Assembly (NCBI GenBank): GCA_026414725.1
Contig: JAOAIL010000008.1
Location: 1 to 60,543 of the forward strand
Origin: a bacterium
GTDB taxonomy: Bacteria; Ratteibacteria; UBA8468; B48-G9; JAFGKM01
Length of the DNA: 60,543 bases
Direction of reading: 5' to 3'
Numbering within the stretch: the first letter of the stretch is position 1; every line of letters starts with the position of its first letter. Below the pieces are notes generated by a model. That model did no database searches. It was not told the DNA's origin and saw only the letters and a program-made list of their open reading frames with translations. This document shows, in pieces, positions 45,778 through 54,438 of this stretch. The position numbers and the translations under genes are program-made.

Positions 45778-48700
45778 ATGGATAGGAGAAAATTTCAAAA
45801 ACCACCTGTAATAATGAGACCAGCACCTTTCTGGGCGATAAACGACAAAATTACACCGAAAGAGACAGCGAGGCAAATGGAAGATATTTTAAGTGTTGGA
45901 CTTAGTGGTGTTTTTTTTCATTCCAGACCAGGTCTTATTACGGAATATATGAGTAAAGAATGGTTTGAATCAATAGAATCTGCACTTGAGGTAGCAAGAA
46001 AGAAAAATGGATATCTCTGGTTATATGATGAGGATCTCTGGCCAAGTGGAAATGCAGGTGGTCAGATTGCAGGAATGAAAGATGAATACAGATCAACATA
46101 TCTATGTGCTGTACTATTACAGGAAGGGGAGATATTACCTCCATTAAGGGAAGAAGAAACTATACGATATGCCTACAGAATAGTCAATAGAAACGGTCTT
46201 CTACTTAAAGATTTTGAACCCATATCAATTGAGGATATTGAAAAAATAAGTGGTGAACGACTTGTTATGGTGAAAGGATATGCAAAGAGAACATCTTGGT
46301 GGAGCGGAGAGTCATACGCCAATCTACTTCATCCTGAAGCGATGAAAAAATTTATAGAACTGACCTATGAGAAGTATTATAAAAAATTAGGTAAAGAGTT
46401 TGGTAAAAGGATACCTGGTATATTTACAGATGAACCTCATATAAGAGCAGCGAAATCTCCTGGACTTCCCTGGTATGAAGGGATACCGGAAATATATAGA
46501 AAATGGACAGATAGGGATTTCTGGAATGACCTTCCATATCTATATTTTGATGGAGAAGAATCCTATTATATACGATTACTTATCTACAGAACATTGCACC
46601 GACAGTTTATAGAAGCATACAGCAAGCAAATTTATCAGTGGTGTGATAGACATAATATTGCCTATACAGGACATTATCTAATGGAAGATACTTTTGCCCA
46701 ACAGATGGAAAGTAGTTATGGTAGTGTAATGTTACACTATAAATACCAGCATATTCCAGGTATAGACCACTTATGCAGGCAAATAGATAAAAACATCCCT
46801 ATGCTTTTTACCATCAAACAGGTCTCTTCATCTGCCAGACAGACAGGAAGGAGGTATGTACTTTCAGAGATATTTGGCGTAAGCAGGCATACCAACACAT
46901 TTCAGGATTTTAAGTGGCTGGGCGATTTTGACCTCGTATTAGGAGTTACCTTTTTCTGTCCCCATCTTAGTTGGTATTCAGGTAAAGGTAAGAGAAAACG
47001 TGACTATCCCCCTGTCTGGAACTATCAACAGACCTACTGGAAGGAACTTCCTGTGTTGAATGATTATTTTACCCGTATAGCAGTTGCACTTACTTCAGGC
47101 AGACCAGATGTAAAGATACTACTTCTTCATTCCATAGAGAGTGCAATATCCAGAAGTAGAGTTGGAGTAATATCCAAGAAGGCAGGAGATGATATTCCAG
47201 TAGATGATATAAAAGAAGCGGATGAATTAGATGGTGAAATGAGAAAAGCACTGGAAGCGATTTTAAATACTGGATATGACTGTGACCTCGGTGATGAGAA
47301 CTTCATAGAAGATATGGGAAAAGTTAAAGGTAAGGAGTTTATTATAGGAAAGATATCTTATAAAATAGTAATAATCCCTCCTTCTTATACATGGAGAGAA
47401 AAAACTGTATCTCTTCTGGAGCAATTTGCTAAAAATGGCGGTATATTAATTATTCTCGGTAAGCCACCAGAAGAGATAGAAGGAAAAGATAACAAAGAGA
47501 AGTGGCATAAAATCCTTAAAAACAAAAATGTTTATTGTTTACCCAACTCTATAGAATCAATCCAGAATATTATTACAGCATTACATCCCTCAAACTATAC
47601 ATTAAGACCTCTTGATGGTAGATACTATACAAAAACATACATTCAACACAGAATAGATGGAAAAGAAGAGATATTTTTTATAGTAAATTCTGATAGGGAA
47701 GATGAAAGACACTATATACTTACCATAGAAAATGCAGGTAATAGAAAACTATTGAAACTGGAACCAACGACGGGGAAGATGTATATAGCAGATATAAAGG
47801 AAGATGGCGATAGTATTGTATATAAATTTACACTGGCTCCTGCAGGGTCTATATTGCTTTTACTTTCCCCAGATTATAGAAATACATCTAAAGAGAAAAA
47901 AATGCAGAATTTAGAAAATGCAGATATTATAAAACTACCTTCTCCATTTGAATTCGAACGGCAAGATGAAAATGTACTTGTGCTTGACAGGATGAGTTTT
48001 TCATTTGATGGGAAGCACTTTGAAGAAGAAAAGCCGGACTGGCGAGTAAGGAAAGAAATAGCAAGATATTTTGGAGTAGAAGAGGCGTTATACTGGCAAC
48101 CATGGGTAGCGATAAAAAAAGGGATATTTGAAGGCAAAGGTGGAGAGATTATTTTAAGGTACAGGTTTATAAGTGAAATAGAGAAACCCAAAAGTTCGCT
48201 TGTTATAGAAGATATGCAGAAAGGGAAGGTATATATTAATGGCAAGGAAATTCCAGTAGATGAGAAACATTTGGAATGGCACTGGGACAGAAGTTTCAAA
48301 AAAATAAAGATAACAGAGTATGTCAGTAGAGGAGAGAACATTATTGACTTTAAAGTAAAATATGATTTTCTTACAGAGATAGAACCCGCATATATTGTAG
48401 GCGATTTTGGAGTAAAACTTATAGACCCTTATAGAGGGAAATTAACAGAAGAACCAAAGGTATTGGAGATGGGTTCATGGGTACATCAGGGCTATCCTTT
48501 TTACAGCGGAAGAATGCTCTATAAGGCAACGTTCAATATACGTAGAAGAAAAAAACAGGTTTTTGTAAAACTTTCTAATCCATCAGGTATTCTATTTAAA
48601 GTAAATGTAAATGGGAAAGGAGCAGGAAAGATTTTGTGGCAACCATATATACTTGACATCACAAAATTTGTAAGGGATGGGAATAATACTATTGCTGTTG

Positions 48701-48864
48701 AACTTATATCTTCTCTTCAGAATACATGGGGACCACTACATGAAAAAGATGGAGATGATAATCTCTGGTGTGGAAATAATGCCTTTACAGAAGAGAAAGT
48801 AATAAAAGAAGAATTCTCTCTATTTAATTACGGTATAGAGGGGTTAGAAATACTTCTATGGTAA
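45778..48864 (+). CDS. Large GH106-like glycosidase (alpha-L-rhamnosidase-type)
   Basis: The 1028-residue protein has the N-terminal barrel signature of GH106-like enzymes: PAPFWAINDKITPKE, LYDEDLWPSGNAGGQ and GIFTDEPHI with a candidate catalytic Glu, then YTGHYLMED. A beta-sandwich sugar-binding domain sits near the C-terminus (VNVNGKGAGKI and DITKFVRDGNNTI). No signal peptide is visible, so it is probably cytoplasmic and acts on imported oligosaccharides. AAAAGGAGAAAAAGG precedes ATG 45778. The sugar is uncertain. Confidence 0.8.
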   Translation: MDRRKFQKPPVIMRPAPFWAINDKITPKETARQMEDILSVGLSGVFFHSRPGLITEYMSKEWFESIESALEVARKKNGYLWLYDEDLWPSGNAGGQIAGMKDEYRSTYLCAVLLQEGEILPPLREEETIRYAYRIVNRNGLLLKDFEPISIEDIEKISGERLVMVKGYAKRTSWWSGESYANLLHPEAMKKFIELTYEKYYKKLGKEFGKRIPGIFTDEPHIRAAKSPGLPWYEGIPEIYRKWTDRDFWNDLPYLYFDGEESYYIRLLIYRTLHRQFIEAYSKQIYQWCDRHNIAYTGHYLMEDTFAQQMESSYGSVMLHYKYQHIPGIDHLCRQIDKNIPMLFTIKQVSSSARQTGRRYVLSEIFGVSRHTNTFQDFKWLGDFDLVLGVTFFCPHLSWYSGKGKRKRDYPPVWNYQQTYWKELPVLNDYFTRIAVALTSGRPDVKILLLHSIESAISRSRVGVISKKAGDDIPVDDIKEADELDGEMRKALEAILNTGYDCDLGDENFIEDMGKVKGKEFIIGKISYKIVIIPPSYTWREKTVSLLEQFAKNGGILIILGKPPEEIEGKDNKEKWHKILKNKNVYCLPNSIESIQNIITALHPSNYTLRPLDGRYYTKTYIQHRIDGKEEIFFIVNSDREDERHYILTIENAGNRKLLKLEPTTGKMYIADIKEDGDSIVYKFTLAPAGSILLLLSPDYRNTSKEKKMQNLENADIIKLPSPFEFERQDENVLVLDRMSFSFDGKHFEEEKPDWRVRKEIARYFGVEEALYWQPWVAIKKGIFEGKGGEIILRYRFISEIEKPKSSLVIEDMQKGKVYINGKEIPVDEKHLEWHWDRSFKKIKITEYVSRGENIIDFKVKYDFLTEIEPAYIVGDFGVKLIDPYRGKLTEEPKVLEMGSWVHQGYPFYSGRMLYKATFNIRRRKKQVFVKLSNPSGILFKVNVNGKGAGKILWQPYILDITKFVRDGNNTIAVELISSLQNTWGPLHEKDGDDNLWCGNNAFTEEKVIKEEFSLFNYGIEGLEILLW

Positions 48865-48865
48865 A

Positions 48866-49471
48866 CTATTGCTTTGAACCGAATAGATACCTTTTAAGAT
48901 TGCTTTCAGAGACAATATCCATATTAGTAAATTGAATACCATATATATAAAGATTTCTATATTTCCCTGTATTCTTTATGATAAAGGATGCTTTAAAATC
49001 AAGTTTGGAATGGCGATAAGGGAAACTGGTCTCTACATCATAGGAAATATCCTGTTCAAGTTGCTCAGATGTTTCTATCCTTGCTCCCTTTGTACTTATA
49101 TTCAATATAGTACCTTTTATAATATGCCTTTTCCTAAACATCCCTGCTGTGTAAAAAATAGTTGCGGGTAAAGCAGGTGTTTCAAACCTTAGTTCTCTTC
49201 TTCTCTCTACTTCAATATTTGTCTCTGCTGTCACCATCGCCCTTGAAGGTGGCTGAAAAAATGTCTTCCCTGCTATGAAGTATTTACTACCTTTATATTC
49301 AAAGAATATCTCTCCCCGCTTTCCCATCTCTGCAGTTATTAAAGGAGAGTCCGGATTAAATTCAAAAATAATCTTTCTTTTGGGAAGGTCTATATCTGCA
49401 ATTTTCCCTTCAATGATGGAGTTATCTATATAGAGAAAAGCATTTTTTACTTCCTCTAACCTTATCTCCAC
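48866..49471 (-). CDS. PilZ-domain protein with YcgR-like N-terminal domain
   Basis: The 201-residue product has an N-terminal beta-rich YcgR-like region (about 1-85) and a PilZ domain (about 86-198) with ERRRELRF, corresponding to RxxxR, and ILNISTKGARIE, corresponding to (D/N)xSxxG. These bind cyclic di-GMP. Start is GTG 49471. A TATAAT box on the minus strand lies at 49478-49483, with 6 nt before the GTG. It is divergent from the Ser/Thr kinase. Confidence 0.88.
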   Translation of the reverse strand: MEIRLEEVKNAFLYIDNSIIEGKIADIDLPKRKIIFEFNPDSPLITAEMGKRGEIFFEYKGSKYFIAGKTFFQPPSRAMVTAETNIEVERRRELRFETPALPATIFYTAGMFRKRHIIKGTILNISTKGARIETSEQLEQDISYDVETSFPYRHSKLDFKASFIIKNTGKYRNLYIYGIQFTNMDIVSESNLKRYLFGSKQ

Positions 49472-49477
49472 AAAAAA

Positions 49478-49506
49478 ATTATACCTCTTTAATAAAAAAA
49501 GTGCAA
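49478..49506 (-). promoter_or_regulatory. Promoter of the PilZ gene, possibly leaderless
   Basis: TTGCAC (49501-49506) and TATAAT (49478-49483) on the minus strand with a 17-nt spacer. The -10 is 6 nt before the GTG at 49471; AAAGAGG, ending at the -10, is about 14 nt away. A leaderless start is likely. Confidence 0.55.
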
Positions 49507-49575
49507 GAGAGAGAAGGTATGGATTTAAAAATCAATTAATGGTAAAATAATAATTTATAAAAAAAGGTGCAGGAG

Positions 49576-50337
49576 ATGGAAATCAGGGTAAGACCTGGAT
49601 ATATCATTGATGGTTATATATTAGAAGAGATGGTTGGCTCCGGTGGATTTGCAACTGTCTATAAAGCAAGAAGTATAGAGCCTATTCCACAATTTTACTC
49701 AATAATAGCAATTAAGGTATTACATCCGAGACGACTGGACAGATGGCAAATAAGAAGATTCGTAAAAGAAGTAAAAATGGCTACTATGCTTGAACATCCA
49801 AATATAGTTAAGGTATTTGGGATAAGAAAACAGGAGGGCAACTACTTCAGTTTTATGGAATTTCTAGATACAGACCTTTTAAAAGCAATCAGAACAAAAC
49901 CTGAACTTTTTAATCACGAAAATATAGTAGAAATAATAAAAAAAGCAGGATATGGACTTGAATATATACATAGGAATGGTATTATCCATAAGGATGTTAA
50001 TCCATCAAATATACTTCTTTCCTACTCAATGGATAAAATCAAAATGACTGATTTTGGATTAGCAACAAAAAAATTGTTTTTCCTGCATCATTTAAAACAG
50101 GAGAACAGTCCTGGGGGAGGAACTGAAGGTTATATCGCTCCTGAAAGGATGAAAGGACTACCTGTAGATATAAGGTCTGATATCTACTCTTTTGGTAAAA
50201 CAATTCAGAGGGTATATTCTGAACTTGGATTTGAAATACCGGAGAATATAAAATATGTTATTGATATATCTACAAAATCCGAACCTAAAGAACGATTTAT
50301 TGATATGAGAGAATTACTTTATTTCCTTGATAGATAA
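49576..50337 (+). CDS. Soluble Ser/Thr protein kinase, kinase domain only
   Basis: The 253-residue protein is a single Hanks-type kinase: glycine loop GSGGFATVY (21-29), Lys47 in AIKVL, helix C Glu near residue 65, catalytic HKDVNPSN with D140 and N145, DFG at 159-161 and APE at 188-190. All key residues are intact, and HKD replaces the usual HRD Arg, which can lessen activation-loop control. No transmembrane or sensor domain follows. I prefer ATG 49576 (AAAGG at 49563-49567) to GTG 49567. Divergent from the PilZ gene. Confidence 0.9.
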   Translation: MEIRVRPGYIIDGYILEEMVGSGGFATVYKARSIEPIPQFYSIIAIKVLHPRRLDRWQIRRFVKEVKMATMLEHPNIVKVFGIRKQEGNYFSFMEFLDTDLLKAIRTKPELFNHENIVEIIKKAGYGLEYIHRNGIIHKDVNPSNILLSYSMDKIKMTDFGLATKKLFFLHHLKQENSPGGGTEGYIAPERMKGLPVDIRSDIYSFGKTIQRVYSELGFEIPENIKYVIDISTKSEPKERFIDMRELLYFLDR

Positions 50338-50396
50338 AACTTATGGAAGATAAAAAGAAAATATCTTATTAATATTCTACTTTTAAGTTATTCTAT

Positions 50397-51266
50397 ATGA
50401 AGATTTTATATTCTGAGGAGTTTCTTGGATATCGTGAACCAGGACATCCTGAATCTCCTGAAAGAGTAAAGGTAATAAAGGATTTTTTACAAAAAAAAGA
50501 GATAGGAGATTTTATTTCCCCTAATCCATGTACTGAAGAAGATATATTACTAGCACATACAGAAGAGTTAGTAAAAAAAGTAAAGGAAAACCTCTTTTAT
50601 GACTCTGATACTCCAAATATCCATAATATCTACTACTATGCCACATTATCCTGTGGTTCTGCAATTAATGCTGCTTCTATTGCTATTAATGGAGATATTG
50701 CATTCTCACTTGCCAGACCACCTGGACATCATGCAGGTAGAAATAGGTTAGGGGGTTTCTGCTATTTCAATAATATGGCAGTTGCAGTAAAAAAAACACT
50801 AAAAGAACATAGATTAAAAATTGCTGTAGTAGATATAGATGGGCACCATGGTAACGGGACAGAAGAGATATTGAAAGGAGAAGAAAATATAATATATATC
50901 TCTTTACATCAATACCCTGCATTCCCTGGCACAGGTATATCCTCTTTTAGTAATTGTTATAATTTCCCGATATTTCCAGATAGCACACCAGAAAATTATC
51001 TTCAGAAATTTGAAAAGGCAGTGGATATAATTAAAAAGTTTTCTCCTGACCTGTTAGGTATATCTCTCGGTCTGGATGCTCACCATTCAGACCCATTACT
51101 AAATATGCCTCTTGAAGATAAACACTATTACGAAATGGCAAAAAAAATATCTCTAATAACAGAAAATATTTTTATTTTGCTTGAAGGAGGTTATAATGTA
51201 AATACAGTGGGAAATACCTGTTATTGCTTTATCAATGGACTTGTTTCTGAAAGGAATAAAAAATGA
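50397..51266 (+). CDS. Histone deacetylase/acetoin-utilisation-type deacetylase
   Basis: The 289-residue enzyme has class II HDAC motifs: ARPPGHHAGRNRLGGFCYFN with the His pair, VVDIDGHHGNGTEEI with Asp and His zinc ligands, and GISLGLDAHHSDP with the third Asp. LLEGGYN lies at the end. Bacterial members deacetylate acetyl-lysine, polyamines or small acetylated metabolites. No clear ribosome-binding site precedes the ATG. It overlaps the methyltransferase gene as ATGA. Confidence 0.92.
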   Translation: MKILYSEEFLGYREPGHPESPERVKVIKDFLQKKEIGDFISPNPCTEEDILLAHTEELVKKVKENLFYDSDTPNIHNIYYYATLSCGSAINAASIAINGDIAFSLARPPGHHAGRNRLGGFCYFNNMAVAVKKTLKEHRLKIAVVDIDGHHGNGTEEILKGEENIIYISLHQYPAFPGTGISSFSNCYNFPIFPDSTPENYLQKFEKAVDIIKKFSPDLLGISLGLDAHHSDPLLNMPLEDKHYYEMAKKISLITENIFILLEGGYNVNTVGNTCYCFINGLVSERNKK

Positions 51267-52141
51267 ACATAGAAGAGTTAACAAAGCAAAGAAGAGTTGT
51301 GATAACAGATGGAAGTATGGGAACTTATCTTGAAATCCTCGGATACAAAGGAAAAACCCCAGAACTCGCCGTTATTGAAAACCCTGACCTTATAAGAAAA
51401 ATCCATATAGAGTATATTGAAGCAGGGGCACAGATTATACTTACAAATACTTTTGGTGCTAATGGATTGCGACTTAGCAAAAAGGGTATGTATGGAAAGA
51501 TAACGGATATAAATTCAAGGGCAGTAGAAATTGCTGTTGACGCAAAACAAGGAAAAGATACTATCATCGCTGGAGATATAGGACCAACGGGAGAACTCCT
51601 TGAACCCTACGGAAATCTTATAACTGAAGAAGCGCGTGATGTCTTTGTACAGCAGGCAACGATATTAACTGAAGCAGGTGTGGATTTTATCCTCCTTGAG
51701 ACATTCCAGGACCTTGAAGAATTAAAAGTTGCTTTCAGTTCTATTAGAGAAAATCTTAATTGTTTTGTGCTTCCTTCTATAACCTTAACATCAGGAGATA
51801 ATCCTAAAACACTTATGGGACAGGGACTGGAAGACATAGTGAAATTTGCTGAAAGAGAAAAAATTGGAGTTCTTGGAATAAATTGTGGAATTTCAAGTAA
51901 AGAGATGGTAAAAGTAGTTAAAAAATTAAAAGATATCACAGATATCCCTCTATGGATAAAACCCAACGCAGGACAACCATATCTTGATAAGGAGAAAGTT
52001 ATCTATCCTGAATGTGTTGAAGAGTTTGTCAGCAATTGTCTCCAGATGGTAGAAGACGGGGTAAGATTTATAGGTGGATGTTGCGGAACCACGCCACAGT
52101 ACATAAAACTCTTAAAGGCAGGAATAGATGAAAATAGTTGA
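51263..52141 (+). CDS. Homocysteine S-methyltransferase domain protein (MetH-N type)
   Basis: The 292-residue protein is the homocysteine-binding TIM barrel: VVITDGSMGTYLEILGYKGK at the start, ILTNTFGANGLRL, LLETFQDLEELKVA, GINCGIS and the C-terminal GGCCGTTPQYI carrying the two zinc Cys (with GINCGIS providing the third). It lacks the folate and cobalamin modules of MetH. Probably demethylates a methyl donor onto homocysteine; folate/B12 partners would be encoded elsewhere. Confidence 0.92.
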   Translation: MNIEELTKQRRVVITDGSMGTYLEILGYKGKTPELAVIENPDLIRKIHIEYIEAGAQIILTNTFGANGLRLSKKGMYGKITDINSRAVEIAVDAKQGKDTIIAGDIGPTGELLEPYGNLITEEARDVFVQQATILTEAGVDFILLETFQDLEELKVAFSSIRENLNCFVLPSITLTSGDNPKTLMGQGLEDIVKFAEREKIGVLGINCGISSKEMVKVVKKLKDITDIPLWIKPNAGQPYLDKEKVIYPECVEEFVSNCLQMVEDGVRFIGGCCGTTPQYIKLLKAGIDENS

Positions 52142-53951
52142 AGTGGTTTTTGATATTCCTGTTGATAAACCATTTTCTTATCTTGCAGGCAAATTTTCAG
52201 AAAATATATGCAGAGGTGTACGGGTTTGTGCTCCCTTTGGGAAACAAAAAAAAGTAGGGCTGGTTATTTCTGTCAAAGATATTACAGATGCAGATATAAA
52301 CACCTATAAAAATATTCTTTCTGTGTATGATACTCTTCCTCTTTTGAATGATGCCCTTTTCACTCTATCTGATTTTATCTCAAAGAAATACTTTTCCTCT
52401 TTAGGACAGACACTCTTTGCTATGATAGGAGGCCTTCCACTGAAATATAAACATTCCATCATATCATTAACTAATAAAGAGGACTCTATCTGTCAGAGTT
52501 ATAGCAAGAAATATCTTCTCTTCCCGAAAGATGTAAAGAGGAAAGAAATATATATAAAGATTATCCAATCAGTACAGAATGGTTCAATACTCCTGTTATT
52601 CCCTGAAGTATCTCTCGCTGAAGAATATTACAGGGAAATCTTTAACACATACAGAAACAGAGTAGTTTTATTCCATTCTGAATTGAAAAAGGATGCAAAG
52701 ATAGCCATATGGCTGAAAATGTTAACAGAAAAGAATCTCATTGTTATCGGAACAAGGATTGCTGTATTTTCTCCTGTGGCAGATATAAAAACAATCATAA
52801 TAGACAGGGGAAATGACCATGCTTATAATGAACAACAAACCCCTAAATACAACACTTTTGAAGTTGCGGAGTTCAGATGCAAGTTTTACCGAATACCTTT
52901 TATTATAGGAGAAACAGCCCTCTCTATAAGAGAATATCTTGATATCCATAAACATAACTATTCAAGTGAGGTCCATAATAAAGAGAAATTACCGTCTATA
53001 TATACTGTATTTATAAGCAGAAAAACAGTTGATAAAGACATTTCATTTTTTGCAACAGATACAGTTTCAATCTTAGAGGAGACACTACTTAAAAAAGGAA
53101 AGGTTGCTGTTATACATAACAGTAAAGGTACTTCCAGAATACTGAGATGTGAAAAATGTGAATATAAGTTTCCATGTGATACCTGTAGTTATCCTACGGT
53201 TCTATCAGAAGACGGGAAAAATCTACTGTGCAGATTCTGTAAAACAACCATACCTTTTGAAAAAAAGTGCCCTGCCTGTAAAAGTAAAAGAGTGGAGGAA
53301 AGGGTATATGGTATTGAAAAGATATTCAGGGTATTAAAAACATTTTATCCTGATTTTAAAATTACAAAATTTACAAGTGGAATGAATACCTATGAGGACT
53401 CTGATATTGTTATTGGTACAATTGCCATTAAGAAAATTTTTATGAGATATAGATTTTCTCTTGTAATTATAATAAATGGAGAGAGTTTCCTTAATACCCC
53501 TGACTATAACAGCGAAGAGAAGTTTTTAATTACTATCAATGAGATAAAAGGGCTTATAGATAATCCTGAATGTAAAATTCTTATACAGACAAGAAGCCCA
53601 AACCTTGAAATATACAGAGCTCTGGTTGAGAATAACCCGGAAATATTTTACAGTAAAGAAATATCTGTAAGAAAACAACTTCTTTATCCGCCATTTTCAG
53701 AGATGATAAAAATAGAGATAAAAGGTACCAGAAAAGATGTTTTTGAACGCAAGAAAAGGTTGGTGGAGGAGTATATAAAGGAAAAAGGATATGAACTATT
53801 TTATTCTGGCCCTTCTTTCCCACCCGTAAAAAAAGGAAAGGGTATCTGGAAATATCTTTTAAGATTCAGAGATAACTTTGATAGAGAAGAGATAAAAAAG
53901 TTGGTCTCTGAATTAGATGCAACAGTAGAAGTCAATCCTGAACAGATTTAA
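52128..53951 (+). CDS. priA: PriA-like primosomal protein with degenerate helicase motifs
   Basis: The 607-residue protein keeps the PriA N-terminal 3'BD (VVFDIPVDKPFSY, GVRVCAPFGKQKKVGLVI) and the zinc-binding domain with eight Cys (C341, C344, C350, C353, C368, C371, C381, C384). Walker A should be GVTGSGKT but reads LFPKDVKRKEIY (131-142), and DEEH reads DRGN (226-229). The GRAGR motif is absent after LNTPDYNSEEK (455-465). ATP hydrolysis is therefore unlikely. About 130 residues shorter than typical. Last gene of the deacetylase operon, overlapping it by 14 nt. Confidence 0.88.
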   Translation: MKIVEVVFDIPVDKPFSYLAGKFSENICRGVRVCAPFGKQKKVGLVISVKDITDADINTYKNILSVYDTLPLLNDALFTLSDFISKKYFSSLGQTLFAMIGGLPLKYKHSIISLTNKEDSICQSYSKKYLLFPKDVKRKEIYIKIIQSVQNGSILLLFPEVSLAEEYYREIFNTYRNRVVLFHSELKKDAKIAIWLKMLTEKNLIVIGTRIAVFSPVADIKTIIIDRGNDHAYNEQQTPKYNTFEVAEFRCKFYRIPFIIGETALSIREYLDIHKHNYSSEVHNKEKLPSIYTVFISRKTVDKDISFFATDTVSILEETLLKKGKVAVIHNSKGTSRILRCEKCEYKFPCDTCSYPTVLSEDGKNLLCRFCKTTIPFEKKCPACKSKRVEERVYGIEKIFRVLKTFYPDFKITKFTSGMNTYEDSDIVIGTIAIKKIFMRYRFSLVIIINGESFLNTPDYNSEEKFLITINEIKGLIDNPECKILIQTRSPNLEIYRALVENNPEIFYSKEISVRKQLLYPPFSEMIKIEIKGTRKDVFERKKRLVEEYIKEKGYELFYSGPSFPPVKKGKGIWKYLLRFRDNFDREEIKKLVSELDATVEVNPEQI

Positions 53952-54187
53952 TGGTTATAAGTTGTATTAAATACCCTATATCATATATCACTACCTACGT
54001 CCCCAGTTCCTCAAGAGATAGAAAAAGATTTAATGCTGTCTGGTTTCACTGTGTTTTAATATCCTTCTGATTTCTTGAATTTGCTGGAAGAATCATAGCA
54101 GTACTATCCTTTTACAACTGCATACTTACTTTGTCATAAGGAAACAATCCATTGCCAGAGAGATTACTTTTGAGAAATGCAGGGTTA
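53952..54187. other. Intergenic stretch without recognisable gene
   Basis: About 240 nt between priA and the tRNA promoter show no ORF with family features on either strand. A short stretch near 53990-54040 (CCTACGTCCCCAGTTCCTCA and its complement) resembles the G/C-rich ends left by small mobile elements, but no transposase remnant is readable. Confidence 0.4.
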
Positions 54188-54217
54188 TTTACATCTGTAA
54201 TAAAAAAATGATACAAT
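54188..54217 (+). promoter_or_regulatory. Promoter of tRNA-Val
   Basis: TTTACA (54188-54193), an 18-nt spacer and TACAAT (54212-54217), 9 nt before the tRNA 5' end. The spacing to the mature tRNA fits direct transcription with a short leader. Confidence 0.7.
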
Positions 54218-54226
54218 TTATTTACA

Positions 54227-54300
54227 GGGCGGTTAGCTCAGCTGGATAGAGTGCTACGTTGACATCGTAGAGGTCGCAGGTTCAAGTCCTGCACCGCCCA
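54227..54300 (+). tRNA. tRNA-Val (anticodon GAC)
   Basis: A complete cloverleaf: acceptor 54227-54233/54293-54299, D stem 54236-54239/54249-54252, anticodon stem 54254-54258/54266-54270 with loop TTGACAT (anticodon 54261-54263), T stem 54276-54280/54288-54292 with TTCAAGT, discriminator A at 54300. CCA is not encoded. Its 3' part is repeated at 54439-54473. Confidence 0.97.
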
Positions 54301-54303
54301 CTA
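54269..54303 (+). repeat. 35-bp direct repeat, copy 1 (3' end of tRNA-Val; attL-like)
   Basis: Bases 54269-54303 (end of the anticodon stem, T arm, acceptor 3' strand and CTA) recur identically at 54439-54473, a 170-bp offset. The repeat flanks a 135-bp insert. Integrating elements typically regenerate the tRNA 3' end this way. Confidence 0.85.
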
Positions 54304-54349
54304 TAGTTCTTCGTTGAAAAAGGATTGAACCGAGACCTCCAAAGGGTAA

Positions 54350-54370
54350 GAGGGAAAAGTATTTTCCCTC
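54350..54370. repeat. Perfect 9-bp inverted repeat
   Basis: GAGGGAAAA (54350-54358) and TTTTCCCTC (54362-54370) pair perfectly around the loop GTA. It could end tRNA transcription or be part of the inserted element; no U-run follows, so a standard terminator is not supported. Confidence 0.5.
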
Positions 54371-54400
54371 GTGTATTCCGTATTGGGGGGAGGACTATAT

Positions 54401-54426
54401 CAGGAAGGGGGAAGCACCCCCTCCTG
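54401..54426. repeat. G/C-rich stem-loop in the tRNA-Val insert
   Basis: CAGGA(A)GGGGG (54401-54411) pairs with CCCCCTCCTG (54417-54426), with an AAGCA loop and one bulged A. The run of five G:C pairs contrasts with the AT-rich surroundings. Confidence 0.55.
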
Positions 54427-54438
54427 AAGAGCAAAGCG

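Larger units (their letters stand above)
54304..54438. mobile_element. 135-bp insert between tRNA-Val repeats, possible remnant of an integrated element
   Basis: The segment contains no coding gene but two stem-loops: GAGGGAAAA/TTTTCCCTC with a GTA loop (54350-54370) and a G/C-rich one (54401-54426, 10 bp with one bulged A). Base composition is richer in G runs than its neighbours. No integrase is in the window, so this would be an abandoned scar or a small non-autonomous element. Confidence 0.45.

Noticed and set aside
47874-48341. 155-codon minus-strand ORF inside the GH106-like gene, and the similar 154-codon one at 21930-22394
   Set aside because: Shadows of real genes in AT-rich DNA; low-complexity Ser/Ile-rich products.
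54304-54438. An integrase or transposase in the tRNA-Val insert
   Set aside because: The 135 bp encode no recombinase and the window has no integrase gene anywhere.
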